DNA of 64,000 nucleotides from Pseudanabaena sp. UWO311 (GTDB lineage: Bacteria > Cyanobacteriota > Cyanobacteriia > Pseudanabaenales > Pseudanabaenaceae): assembly GCF_006937785.1 (NCBI RefSeq), contig NZ_SJEE01000001.1, positions 186,001-250,000 on the forward strand. The letters are read 5' to 3'. The notes beneath the pieces were generated by a model. That model saw only the letters and a list, made by a program, of their open reading frames with translations. It was not told where the DNA came from and did not search any database. Both the position numbers and the translations under genes were made by a program. Position 1 is the stretch's first letter; each line of letters opens with the position of its first letter. Of this stretch, positions 36,120-43,134 are shown piece by piece.

Positions 36120-36284
36120 ATGGGAAGGGGGTAGTTTTTACAGTTTCCAAATTGTCAATTGTAACTTGAAAACTTTATCATCACACTTTTATGCAATGGC
36201 AAAAGAACGCCAATTGTCACGATATAATAGTAAATCTGAAGAAGCGATCGATGGAGTCCTCCTCAGTTTAGGATCAACCTTAAT

Positions 36285-36653
36285 ATGCTTACTTACTCAT
36301 TGTTAGAACAGATCTTAATCAAGCTGGGATATGCTGTAGATTTTAATCTTCGTTATCATGCGAAATTAACGGCTTTTATTCCCGTTGATGGTTATGACTC
36401 AGATATAGAGCTTGAATTTCGAGAAGGCTATAGCAGCGAATTAGGTGATCGCGAAGCGTTACTCCAACTTGAATGGTTGATGGCTGATGGCGAAAGTTGT
36501 CTAGTTTTAGATAGTCACTCGTTGGATGATGTCGATGAAGTTCCCTATGTGTTTACCACTGAAAAGCTGATCTTAAGGAAAGTGTTTGACCAGATATTAC
36601 AGGAAATTGCTCAAGTTTCTGATAGTGCTTTACTCTCAACCCCAAACCAATAA
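36285..36653 (+). CDS. Uncharacterised 122-residue protein
   Basis: An acidic soluble protein I do not recognise. Leu-rich start (MLTYSLLEQILIKLGYAVDF), followed by HAKLTAFIPVDGYDSDIELEF, LLQLEWLMADGESCLVLDS and a helical C-terminus (KLILRKVFDQILQEIAQ). The pattern suggests a small alpha/beta domain. The ATG at 36285 has AGGATCA about 10 bases upstream. It lies between the STAND gene and the injection-system block, converging with the latter, and a palindrome separates them. Membership of either system is unproven. Confidence 0.5.
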   Translation: MLTYSLLEQILIKLGYAVDFNLRYHAKLTAFIPVDGYDSDIELEFREGYSSELGDREALLQLEWLMADGESCLVLDSHSLDDVDEVPYVFTTEKLILRKVFDQILQEIAQVSDSALLSTPNQ

Positions 36654-36676
36654 ATTTTTATATAGCAAAACCCAGC

Positions 36677-36726
36677 AATAATATCCAAGAACAAAATGGT
36701 ACACCATTTTGTTCTTGGATATTATT
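36677..36726. terminator. 24-bp-arm perfect palindrome between convergent genes
   Basis: Arms 36677-36700 and 36703-36726 match perfectly. The inner core ACAAAATGGT...ACCATTTTGT resembles the closing hairpin of the repeat at 4603-4629. It probably terminates both the small gene and the injection-system operon. Confidence 0.75.
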
Positions 36727-36733
36727 GTTATTA

Positions 36734-37060
36734 CTACAGCGATCGCAATTGACCATGAACGGCTAACCAGATACAAGCTGGCTCAATGCTAGTATATTCA
36801 ACCCGATGTTTTTGATGAGCTGAGATCATCAGATAATCTCCTGCTTTAAGCCTTGCCACAGATCTATCTCCATAGGATATCACTGCTTCGCCTTGCAACA
36901 AAACCACCCATCCATCTGCATCCTGATCGTACCATTGCCCTTCGGGAGTAGTTTGTCCAATGGAGAAAATCCTCTCAATACGAATATTTTGACCAGTTTC
37001 TATTGGCTCAAATTGCTCTGCTTGATTTATGCCTAGGGGTAGCTCGTAGATATTGGGCAT
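36734..37060 (-). CDS. Cupin protein at the end of the injection-system operon
   Basis: A 108-residue single-domain cupin. Motif 1 is degenerate (EGQWYDQDADGWVVLLQGEAVI, lacking the usual HxH). Motif 2 is good (LKAGDYLMISAHQKHRVEYT, with His). Its ATG lies only 4 nt beyond the stop codon of the tail-assembly gene, so it is the last cistron of the operon. A ligand-binding or accessory role is possible. Nothing in the sequence proves that it takes part in the injection machine, and cupins of this small type also occur on their own. Confidence 0.8.
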   Translation of the reverse strand: MPNIYELPLGINQAEQFEPIETGQNIRIERIFSIGQTTPEGQWYDQDADGWVVLLQGEAVISYGDRSVARLKAGDYLMISAHQKHRVEYTSIEPACIWLAVHGQLRSL

Positions 37061-37064
37061 GGTT

Positions 37065-37394
37065 CTAGTTTTCTGTCTCTTCAGATAAACCAGTCCATCC
37101 AGTATCTTCTAACTCATTAATCTGACGATAAAACTTTTGTAAATAACTGAGATCGCTAGCAAATAAATTTTCGATTACCGTCGAGCTAATCTCTTCTAGT
37201 CCTCCTAATTTAGTAATTACCCTAGCTAAAATAATTACAGTCGCATAAGCAGGATTACTCCTTACTCGCGGATCACGCATTGGGACAATCTCATCGATCG
37301 CTCTAGACAAACGCATTACACCTTTGCGATGCAGATTTCCATCTCCATCGACATAGCCCTTGGGTAGAGTAAATTCAAACTCTGTTTGAATCAT
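37065..37394 (-). CDS. Tail-assembly protein of a contractile injection system
   Basis: A 109-residue protein with the pattern I associate with small tail-assembly proteins in extracellular contractile injection loci: FEFTLPKGYVDGDGNLHRKGVMRLS, then DPRVRSNPAYATVIILARVITKLG and FASDLSYLQKFYRQINE (seen in parts). In phages such proteins act as tail chaperones during tube and tape-measure assembly. It follows the third tube gene by 40 bp and is nearly fused to the cupin. The assignment rests on motif and context; the name is functional inference. Confidence 0.75.
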   Translation of the reverse strand: MIQTEFEFTLPKGYVDGDGNLHRKGVMRLSRAIDEIVPMRDPRVRSNPAYATVIILARVITKLGGLEEISSTVIENLFASDLSYLQKFYRQINELEDTGWTGLSEETEN

Positions 37395-37434
37395 ATTTGA
37401 ACCATATGTTAATCATAAGCGTTTAAATAATCTA

Positions 37435-37926
37435 TTAATTAATCCGTAAAAAGTCGCTAACGCATAACTCTACTTCAGTAATCGCAAATTCACTAGCATC
37501 AGCTTTAAATTCGGAAACTTTGTAACGCATCGGCCAAGCGCCATTAAATCGAAACCTTGCTTTTTCTGTAGCAGATTGGTCATAAACAGTAATGTCCCCA
37601 TCTCGGAGTTGTTGCGCCCAGTTACCATCTTCCACTGCTTTTAACCATTTCCACATGGTCATGGAAATATTCAGCCCTTGTTTGAGAGTAATATTCTCGC
37701 TTTTGACATTTCCTGGAAGCTTTGTGCGGATAACCCGTCCTTTTGTCGAACCACTCCTCCCCCATACTTGCGGAGTAACTTCAACAATTTCAATTGCTTC
37801 TTGACTTCGCGACAATCCGCTACATTCCATAAAGTAGCCATCAATTTTTTCTAGACTACCTTGTAAAGTAATTTCTACATAAAATCTAGACTTAGCTAAA
37901 AATTCTATTTGCTGTTCGTCTGCCAT
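37435..37926 (-). CDS. Tail-tube-like protein 3 (gp19 family)
   Basis: A 163-residue protein of the T4 gp19-like tube family. Family features are the N-terminal SRFYVEITLQGSLEKIDGYFMECSGLS (seen in parts), the central LKQGLNISMTMWKWLKAVEDG and the C-terminal ARFRFNGAWPMRYKVSEFKADASEFAITEVEL. The ATG at 37926 is chosen because AAGGTGA precedes it, although the frame opens six codons earlier. It is the most divergent of the three tube paralogues and probably fills the junction between tube and spike or baseplate, by analogy with the secondary tube proteins of other injection systems. Confidence 0.88.
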   Translation of the reverse strand: MADEQQIEFLAKSRFYVEITLQGSLEKIDGYFMECSGLSRSQEAIEIVEVTPQVWGRSGSTKGRVIRTKLPGNVKSENITLKQGLNISMTMWKWLKAVEDGNWAQQLRDGDITVYDQSATEKARFRFNGAWPMRYKVSEFKADASEFAITEVELCVSDFLRIN

Positions 37927-37985
37927 CAAATCACCTTCTTGCAAATTTTAGTATGAGTGGTGCTGAGCACCACTCACAACTCTTC

Positions 37986-38459
37986 TTAAGTTTTGCGGTG
38001 CAAAGTCTCATATACAAATTCAATTGTCTCAGTGGCTAGTCCTTCAGAACCAGCTTCTAGCTTAATTGATTTATAGCTAGAAGGCATAACCCCAGTCACT
38101 TCCCAAGTAGCAGCAGCTTCGCCGCCCTGATTGTAAAGAGTGATTGTGCCAGTTTTGCGCTCGCCTTTGGTTTGAGTTCCACCACCTGCGAACGGTTCGG
38201 AATGTGAGGAACTATACCATTTGATTAAGCGATCGTCTCCAACGGTACAGACAAACTCAACAGTAAGCTTACTGTTAGTTGCACCTGTAACAGTAGCTTG
38301 AATTACTGATGCACCCTTTTTTGTTACTCCATAGGACTTGCTATCTCCAGCTGTTTGGAGAGTGGAACCAATACCACTGACTTTTTTTACAACCAAGTCC
38401 TCCAGCCCCGTTAAGCTAAAGTAATATTTAGAAGAGGCTAAAATTTCACCTGCTGCCAT
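37986..38459 (-). CDS. Tail-tube protein 2 (gp19 family)
   Basis: A 157-residue gp19-like tube protein, equal in length to the neighbour upstream. Recognisable parts are SKYYFSLTGLEDLVVKKVSGIG, KLTVEFVCTVGDDRLIKWYSS, GTITLYNQGGEAAATWEV and the ending PSSYKSIKLEAGSEGLATETIEFVYE. The hydrophobic/polar alternation fits the beta-barrel that stacks into the inner tube. It sits 49 bp after tube 1 and 42 bp before the spacer of tube 3. Which of the three builds the main tube cannot be told from sequence. Confidence 0.88.
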   Translation of the reverse strand: MAAGEILASSKYYFSLTGLEDLVVKKVSGIGSTLQTAGDSKSYGVTKKGASVIQATVTGATNSKLTVEFVCTVGDDRLIKWYSSSHSEPFAGGGTQTKGERKTGTITLYNQGGEAAATWEVTGVMPSSYKSIKLEAGSEGLATETIEFVYETLHRKT

Positions 38460-38508
38460 ATTTTTGTGCCCTCAAAATTTTGATAATGCGATAAACATGT
38501 GAGCGAAT

Positions 38509-38982
38509 CTACTTCACTCGATTGATTTGCTCAGCGATAATTTCATAGGTTTCAACAGCCAAATCTTTGCTTTCAGAGCTGAAATCACTTACTTTATAAG
38601 ACTTAGGCCAACAGTTGATAAGATCCCAACGAATTACCTCATTATCGCCACTATCATATGCAGTGATTGAACCATTCTTCCGATTTGCTGCCCATTCCCC
38701 TTTGCCTCCTTCGCTTTTAGGCATAACAGCTAGGAACCAATTATAAAATGCCATGTCTCCTTCGGCGACATAGACTTCAATGGTGACATTGGGGTTTTCT
38801 TCAAAACCTGCCGATGTACTTTGCCAAATAGTTTTGCCGCCTTTGGTGGATGCTAGTGGCTTTTCATGTCCTGCGGTTTGACCCGTAAAAGTAACTTCAG
38901 AGACACTTTTAATTAGTTTTTCTTCCAACCCAGCAAATTCTACATAGTATCGACTAGTAGGAATTGGTTTAAGTTCTGCCAT
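38509..38982 (-). CDS. Tail-tube protein 1 (gp19 family)
   Basis: A 157-residue gp19-like tube protein, first tube gene after the sheath. It shows TSRYYVEFAGLEEKLIKSVSEV, GHEKPLASTKGGKTIWQS, NVTIEVYVAEGDMAFYNWFLAVMP (seen in parts) and the typical C-terminus IRWDLINCWPKSYKVSDFSSESKDLAVETYEI. AAGGAGGAA stands just before the ATG (38984-38994 on the minus strand), a strong ribosome-binding site that suits a highly expressed structural protein. It follows the sheath by 168 bp with a hairpin between. Confidence 0.9.
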   Translation of the reverse strand: MAELKPIPTSRYYVEFAGLEEKLIKSVSEVTFTGQTAGHEKPLASTKGGKTIWQSTSAGFEENPNVTIEVYVAEGDMAFYNWFLAVMPKSEGGKGEWAANRKNGSITAYDSGDNEVIRWDLINCWPKSYKVSDFSSESKDLAVETYEIIAEQINRVK

Positions 38983-39109
38983 TCTTCCTCCTTGAAAGCT
39001 GATTTACAGGTTTGCGATGATAAATAACTATTTTAAAATCTAAAGCTATCAATCGGTAAGATTCACAGCATAAATCTTAAAATAGGGATGAATAATTTTA
39101 GGGATTTAT

Positions 39110-39142
39110 ATAAGAAGAACACCCATAGGGTGTTCTTCTTAT
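39110..39142 (-). terminator. Hairpin between the sheath and tube genes
   Basis: 15-bp arms ATAAGAAGAACACCC and GGGTGTTCTTCTTAT with loop ATA. Located 8 nt after the sheath stop codon. It may uncouple sheath and tube expression or act as an mRNA 3' end with read-through. Confidence 0.7.
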
Positions 39143-39150
39143 AAAAATAG

Positions 39151-40860
39151 TTAACTGTTAGGTGACCATTGGCTGACGCGGAAGATCACAAATTCAGCAG
39201 GACGGACAGGGCAAATACCGACCTCGATGTATAAGCGACCCATCATCATGGTTTCGTGGGTATTTAGAGTGGCATCACATTTGACATAAAACGCTTCTGA
39301 GGAAGCGCCGCCAAATAATGCGCCATTCCGCCAAAGCCCTTCTAGGAAGTTATTGACAGTACGAGATACTCTTGCCCATAGATCTGTGTCGTTGGGTTCA
39401 AAGACAACCCATTGAGTACCTATTTCAATCGATTTCTCGATATAGCTAATCAAGCGGCGGACACTGATGTAGCGCCATTGAATGTTGTCTGGTTCGACCA
39501 AAGTACGTGCGCCCCATACTTTAAAGCCACGATTGTAGCTAGCAAAGTTGCGGATGCAATTGATGCCGATGGGGTTCAGCATTTCTTGCTCACGCATGTT
39601 GGTTTCATAGGCTAAACCAAGCACGCCTCTGGGGGTGTCGTTAGCAGGAGCTTTGAAAATACCGCGTGATTGGTCGGTGCGACACCAAAGACCCATAACA
39701 TGACCACAGGGTGGAACGTAGGATGGTTTGCCGCCCTTACGAGGATTGGCGACTTTGATCCAAGGATAATAGAGAGCGCCAAACATGGAGCGACGGTTGA
39801 ACATGCTCAACCATTGGGCTACGTCTTGAGGCTTTTGCCGATCAGGTGGTACGGCTTCCATGCCTTTGGAGGGCTTGATCGGTGGTGGATCGATTACAGC
39901 CATGCGGAATGCGGGACCGGGAAAAGCGTTTTCGCACATGCTGAGCATCATTTCCATGACACCATGTACTTGATCGATGTCGATGAGTCCTGCTTCATAG
40001 ACGCGCATTAGGTCTGGGCAAGCAATCATCGCTGTTTCATCGATTTCAAACATGCCTTGAATGCCAGTGCGATCGTCTCTCTGTCCTAGCAGGTCACGAG
40101 CAAAGCGATCAACGCTGGAAATGTAAGGAGGAGGTGCAATTTCGTAAGCACCATTGGCGGGACGACGGGAGAGAGGCTGTCCGCTAGTGGAGATGTCAGC
40201 GATGGTGACATATTCTGAATCAGCGATCGCAGTTACAACATAGTCAGCAACATCTGTAGCTACCTGTGGATTCATCGAGACATGCTCGTATTTTTCCAGT
40301 TCTTGCCCACCTTGGACAACGACTACGTTGAAAAATTCACCAGTATTTAGGGGTGGCTCGGCATCGGCAGGAGCATCTTCAGGCAAAGGTTTGGGAGTGC
40401 TTTCTTGAATGATGACCTTGATGCGATCGCCTGTTGAAGGTAACGCTAACTGGCTCTCAGAAGCTGCGGCTGGCTTGATGTTAAACATCAAGGTAGGCTT
40501 GTTGTTCGATGTGCCAATGCGAAGTGCAGTTGCCTCAGGGGCTGGAGGCTCAGATCCAGGAAGTCTAGTGCCAATGCTTGTTACCCAGCAGCGTCCCCCG
40601 CCATTAACAAACCAACCATTAACTGCGAAGGGCAAGTAAGCATCAAAGTCGGTGTATCCATCCGAGCCTGGGGCTGCGAAATATTCGCGATATTGATCCC
40701 AAGATGTAACCATCATTGGTTTGAAAAGATCAGCATCACCGCGTACGTCTTCGGTAAATCCGATAAAACCTGCCACACTGAGGCTGATGCCTTCAATGGG
40801 ACGACTGCCTTTATCAACCTCTTCGACGTATACGCCCGGGGCGAAGTAGTCTAGTGCCAT
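39151..40860 (-). CDS. Contractile tail sheath protein
   Basis: A 569-residue sheath subunit, the signature protein of contractile injection systems and myophage tails. The N-terminus ALDYFAPGVYVEEVDKGSRPIEG and VAGFIGFTEDVRGD are diagnostic. The C-terminal domain has INCIRNFASYNRGFKVWGARTLVEP, WRYISVRRLISYIEKSIEIGTQWVVFEPND and LWRNGALFGG (all seen in parts), which form the conserved sheath core. ATG 40860 gives the standard MALDYFAPGVYVEEV start. The frame continues 17 codons further through a small palindrome at 40878-40893. In the cell the sheath surrounds the tube and contracts to fire it. Sheath and tubes share a strand, in the usual order. Confidence 0.95.
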   Translation of the reverse strand: MALDYFAPGVYVEEVDKGSRPIEGISLSVAGFIGFTEDVRGDADLFKPMMVTSWDQYREYFAAPGSDGYTDFDAYLPFAVNGWFVNGGGRCWVTSIGTRLPGSEPPAPEATALRIGTSNNKPTLMFNIKPAAASESQLALPSTGDRIKVIIQESTPKPLPEDAPADAEPPLNTGEFFNVVVVQGGQELEKYEHVSMNPQVATDVADYVVTAIADSEYVTIADISTSGQPLSRRPANGAYEIAPPPYISSVDRFARDLLGQRDDRTGIQGMFEIDETAMIACPDLMRVYEAGLIDIDQVHGVMEMMLSMCENAFPGPAFRMAVIDPPPIKPSKGMEAVPPDRQKPQDVAQWLSMFNRRSMFGALYYPWIKVANPRKGGKPSYVPPCGHVMGLWCRTDQSRGIFKAPANDTPRGVLGLAYETNMREQEMLNPIGINCIRNFASYNRGFKVWGARTLVEPDNIQWRYISVRRLISYIEKSIEIGTQWVVFEPNDTDLWARVSRTVNNFLEGLWRNGALFGGASSEAFYVKCDATLNTHETMMMGRLYIEVGICPVRPAEFVIFRVSQWSPNS

Positions 40861-40877
40861 ATGCCACCCGTAATAAC

Positions 40878-40938
40878 TATGTCTATAGACATATACAGTA
40901 GGGATAATCAAAATTAAGGGTTATTAGACTTTAGTCTA
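40878..40938. promoter_or_regulatory. Pair of GTCTA palindromes upstream of the sheath gene
   Basis: TATGTCTATAGACATA (40878-40893) is a perfect 16-bp palindrome. TAGACTTTAGTCTA (40925-40938) repeats the GTCTA/TAGAC half-sites. Both lie just upstream of the sheath start in the divergent gap with the response regulator. They could be operators, but no known binding motif is matched. Confidence 0.4.
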
Positions 40939-40989
40939 TACTTCTAAATAAGTAACTCAGCATAATTAAAAAAACAAAGTCAAAGCCTA

Positions 40990-41012
40990 TATCGCCCACT
41001 AAGTGGGCGATA
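40990..41012. other. Palindrome in the divergent injection-system promoter region
   Basis: ATCGCCCACT and AGTGGGCGAT form a perfect stem with a one-base centre. It is placed about midway between the divergent sheath and response-regulator genes, so a terminator role is unlikely unless for upstream noise transcription. Confidence 0.5.
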
Positions 41013-41070
41013 CGGATTTTGGGTCTTTTTAGCTACTTACTTCTAAACAAAGATCTATAGCAAATGATCT

Positions 41071-41769
41071 ATGACAACAACGGCTCAGATAGTATCGGTT
41101 TTATTGGTAGAAGATGACTCCAATTTTCGGCGCGGTTTACATACACTGCTGAGTTTTTATAGTGACGATTGTTATCTACAGTTTAAAATTGTCGGGGAAG
41201 CGACATCTTGTGAGCAAGCAATTAAACTGGTAGTCGAGCAGAAGCCTTCTTTAATTCTTTTAGATGTCAAACTGGATTTAAAATCTCCCGAAGATAGTGG
41301 ACTAAAAGTGCTAATGGATCTCAAAAAATTAGATTATCATGGCAAAGTTTTAATTTTGTCGGCGCATCGTGAAGATGAATTAGTATTTAGAGCAATGCAA
41401 TTGGGAGCAAGAGGATATGTGGCAAAAGATCGCATTGGCAGTCAACTTTATGAGGCAATTTCAACGGTTATGAATGATGAAATTTTCTTGCCGCCTGATA
41501 TTGCCACCAGCTTCTTTCGGATTTTTCATTTTTATGCAGGGCGATCGCTACAAGGGCATTCCACCATCCATCTTACCGAGCGCGAACAGGAGGTATTGAA
41601 CTGGCTAATTAAAGGAGCCTCAAACGAAGATATTTCTCGCTATCTCCATGTGACGATCGCTACCGTCAAAGCGCATCTCACTAGTGTATTTGAGAAGTTA
41701 GGTGTGGCTAGCCGCACTCAGGCAATCGTTAGAGCGTTGAAATTAGGTTTGGTGAGTGGAGATGAGTAA
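41071..41769 (+). CDS. NarL/LuxR-type response regulator linked to the injection system
   Basis: A 232-residue two-component regulator. Receiver domain residues 1-130 carry the acidic pair (VEDDSNFR), the phosphoacceptor Asp in LILLDVKLDL, the Ser/Thr in ILSAHREDE and the Lys in YVAKDRIG. The C-terminal LuxR-type helix-turn-helix (LTEREQEVLNWLIKGASNEDISRYL, TIATVKAHLTSVFEKLGV) binds DNA. It overlaps the following DUF4255 gene by 8 nt, so the two are translationally coupled, and it faces the sheath gene across a 210-bp gap. A cognate kinase is not in the window. It is a strong candidate regulator of the injection genes. Confidence 0.9.
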   Translation: MTTTAQIVSVLLVEDDSNFRRGLHTLLSFYSDDCYLQFKIVGEATSCEQAIKLVVEQKPSLILLDVKLDLKSPEDSGLKVLMDLKKLDYHGKVLILSAHREDELVFRAMQLGARGYVAKDRIGSQLYEAISTVMNDEIFLPPDIATSFFRIFHFYAGRSLQGHSTIHLTEREQEVLNWLIKGASNEDISRYLHVTIATVKAHLTSVFEKLGVASRTQAIVRALKLGLVSGDE

Positions 41770-43024
41770 TTATTTGGCGATCGCGACGGTAACGGCTACA
41801 TTGCAGAGGGTCTTGCAGTCAGTCATTCAACAGGATATCGAAGGGGCACGAGCCACTACCTTAGCGCCTGGAAGTATCTCTACTGGTGCGCCAGAGGTAG
41901 GAGTCAATATCTTTTTATACCAAGTAACCAGCAATCCTTCCTTGGCGAACTATGACTCTACTCCTAATCGCACAAAGGGGAATCCTCTCAATCGTCAAGT
42001 AGCGGTGGATCTTTGCTACATGATGAGTTGTTATGGTAATGATGCTGAACTACAACCACAAAGAGTATTGGGAAGCGTAGTAAGCACCCTTGCAGACAAA
42101 AGAATTCTTACGACAGAAATGATTCGTTCGACATGTAATGACTCAACATTTCCATTCCTATTAGATTCCGATCTGGCTGATCAGATTCAACAGATCAATA
42201 TTGTGCCCATAGATATCTCGTTGGAAGATCTATCTAAGGCTTGGTCAGTATTTTATCAAGTTCCCTATGTGTTATCGGTTGCCTATCGAGCTTGCCTTGT
42301 GGTTGTCGAAGGTCGAGAAAACTTCCAGAGAGCTTTGCCGATTCGCGATGCTTCACCCGTAGGATTGGTTCCATTTCCAGCATCTCCCTATATTGAGAAA
42401 GTTGTGGCTCAGGGTAGCCAATTTGAGCCGATTGTAATCGGTAGTTTGATGATCATTCGTGGGCGATCTCTCCAGAGTCAGACTGTAGAAATCCATGTCG
42501 GGGATTTGGTAATTACGCCAACTTCAGTGCAAGATCGCGAAATCACTTTTTCTCTTGCGAATATGTCTTTACCACAAATCCAAGCTGGTGTGCAGAGTTT
42601 GCAAGTCATTCATCGCATTAATAGTACTTCGTCGTTGATCACCAATACGATCGCATCGAATGTGATGCCATTTGTCCTATGTCCGACGGTTGTGAATGTG
42701 ACTGTAACTCAACTAGAAGCGATTGAGGAAGATTTGCGATCGGCAGTGGTGGTGGTGCAGTTAGATGTGCTGGTGAGGGAGAAGCAGAAAGTAGTTTTAG
42801 CTTTGAATGAATGGACTACTGATAGTCCTTCTGTCTATCTATTTGATCGTCCACCTTTACCTCAGACTAGTTCTACAGTCGAGATTCCAATTACGAATGT
42901 TAAGGCTGGTGAGTATTTAGTGCGAATGCGAATTGATGGAGCTGAGAGTAAGCTAGGCGTTGATGACGATCCTGATAGTCCAACTTACAATTGGTACAAC
43001 AGCCCTAAAATCACGATTACGTGA
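41762..43024 (+). CDS. DUF4255 (Pvc16/Afp16-type) cap protein
   Basis: A 420-residue protein whose first about 190 residues match the DUF4255/Pvc16 N-terminal family: NYLAIATVTATLQRVLQ, PEVGVNIFLYQVTSNPSLANYD, RQVAVDLCYMMSCYG and VPYVLSVAYRACLVVVEG (seen in parts). In PVC and Afp particles the related protein ends tube and sheath assembly at the distal cap. The C-terminal half is rich in beta strands (IPT/Ig-like, PYIEKVVAQGSQFEPIVIG), longer than the short form I know. The ATG at 41762 overlaps the response-regulator stop; a GTG two codons upstream is also in frame. It ends before a strong palindrome. Confidence 0.85.
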   Translation: MSNYLAIATVTATLQRVLQSVIQQDIEGARATTLAPGSISTGAPEVGVNIFLYQVTSNPSLANYDSTPNRTKGNPLNRQVAVDLCYMMSCYGNDAELQPQRVLGSVVSTLADKRILTTEMIRSTCNDSTFPFLLDSDLADQIQQINIVPIDISLEDLSKAWSVFYQVPYVLSVAYRACLVVVEGRENFQRALPIRDASPVGLVPFPASPYIEKVVAQGSQFEPIVIGSLMIIRGRSLQSQTVEIHVGDLVITPTSVQDREITFSLANMSLPQIQAGVQSLQVIHRINSTSSLITNTIASNVMPFVLCPTVVNVTVTQLEAIEEDLRSAVVVVQLDVLVREKQKVVLALNEWTTDSPSVYLFDRPPLPQTSSTVEIPITNVKAGEYLVRMRIDGAESKLGVDDDPDSPTYNWYNSPKITIT

Positions 43025-43034
43025 TGCAATCTCA

Positions 43035-43089
43035 AAACCCCAAAAAAGAAACGCATCCGCTACGCGGATGCGTTTCTTTTTTGGGGTTT
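43035..43089 (+). terminator. 26-bp-arm perfect palindrome after the DUF4255 gene
   Basis: Arms 43035-43060 and 43064-43089 with loop TAC and a run of T in the right arm. It lies 10 nt after the stop codon and shows that the following nuclease gene is a separate unit. Confidence 0.8.
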
Positions 43090-43134
43090 AAGCTCTCTCG
43101 TGCTAAATTTATACTGCGAAGTTTTTTAGGCAGT

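Noticed and set aside
36052-36306. 84-codon plus-strand frame after the STAND gene
   Set aside because: Its start overlaps the STAND gene end in another frame and its first part is palindrome-encoded.
36734-43024. Prophage or type VI secretion cluster
   Set aside because: No capsid, terminase, portal, integrase or lysis genes; no TssB/TssC-type paired sheath or TssJLM membrane complex. The sheath, triple tubes and DUF4255 protein fit an extracellular-type contractile injection system.
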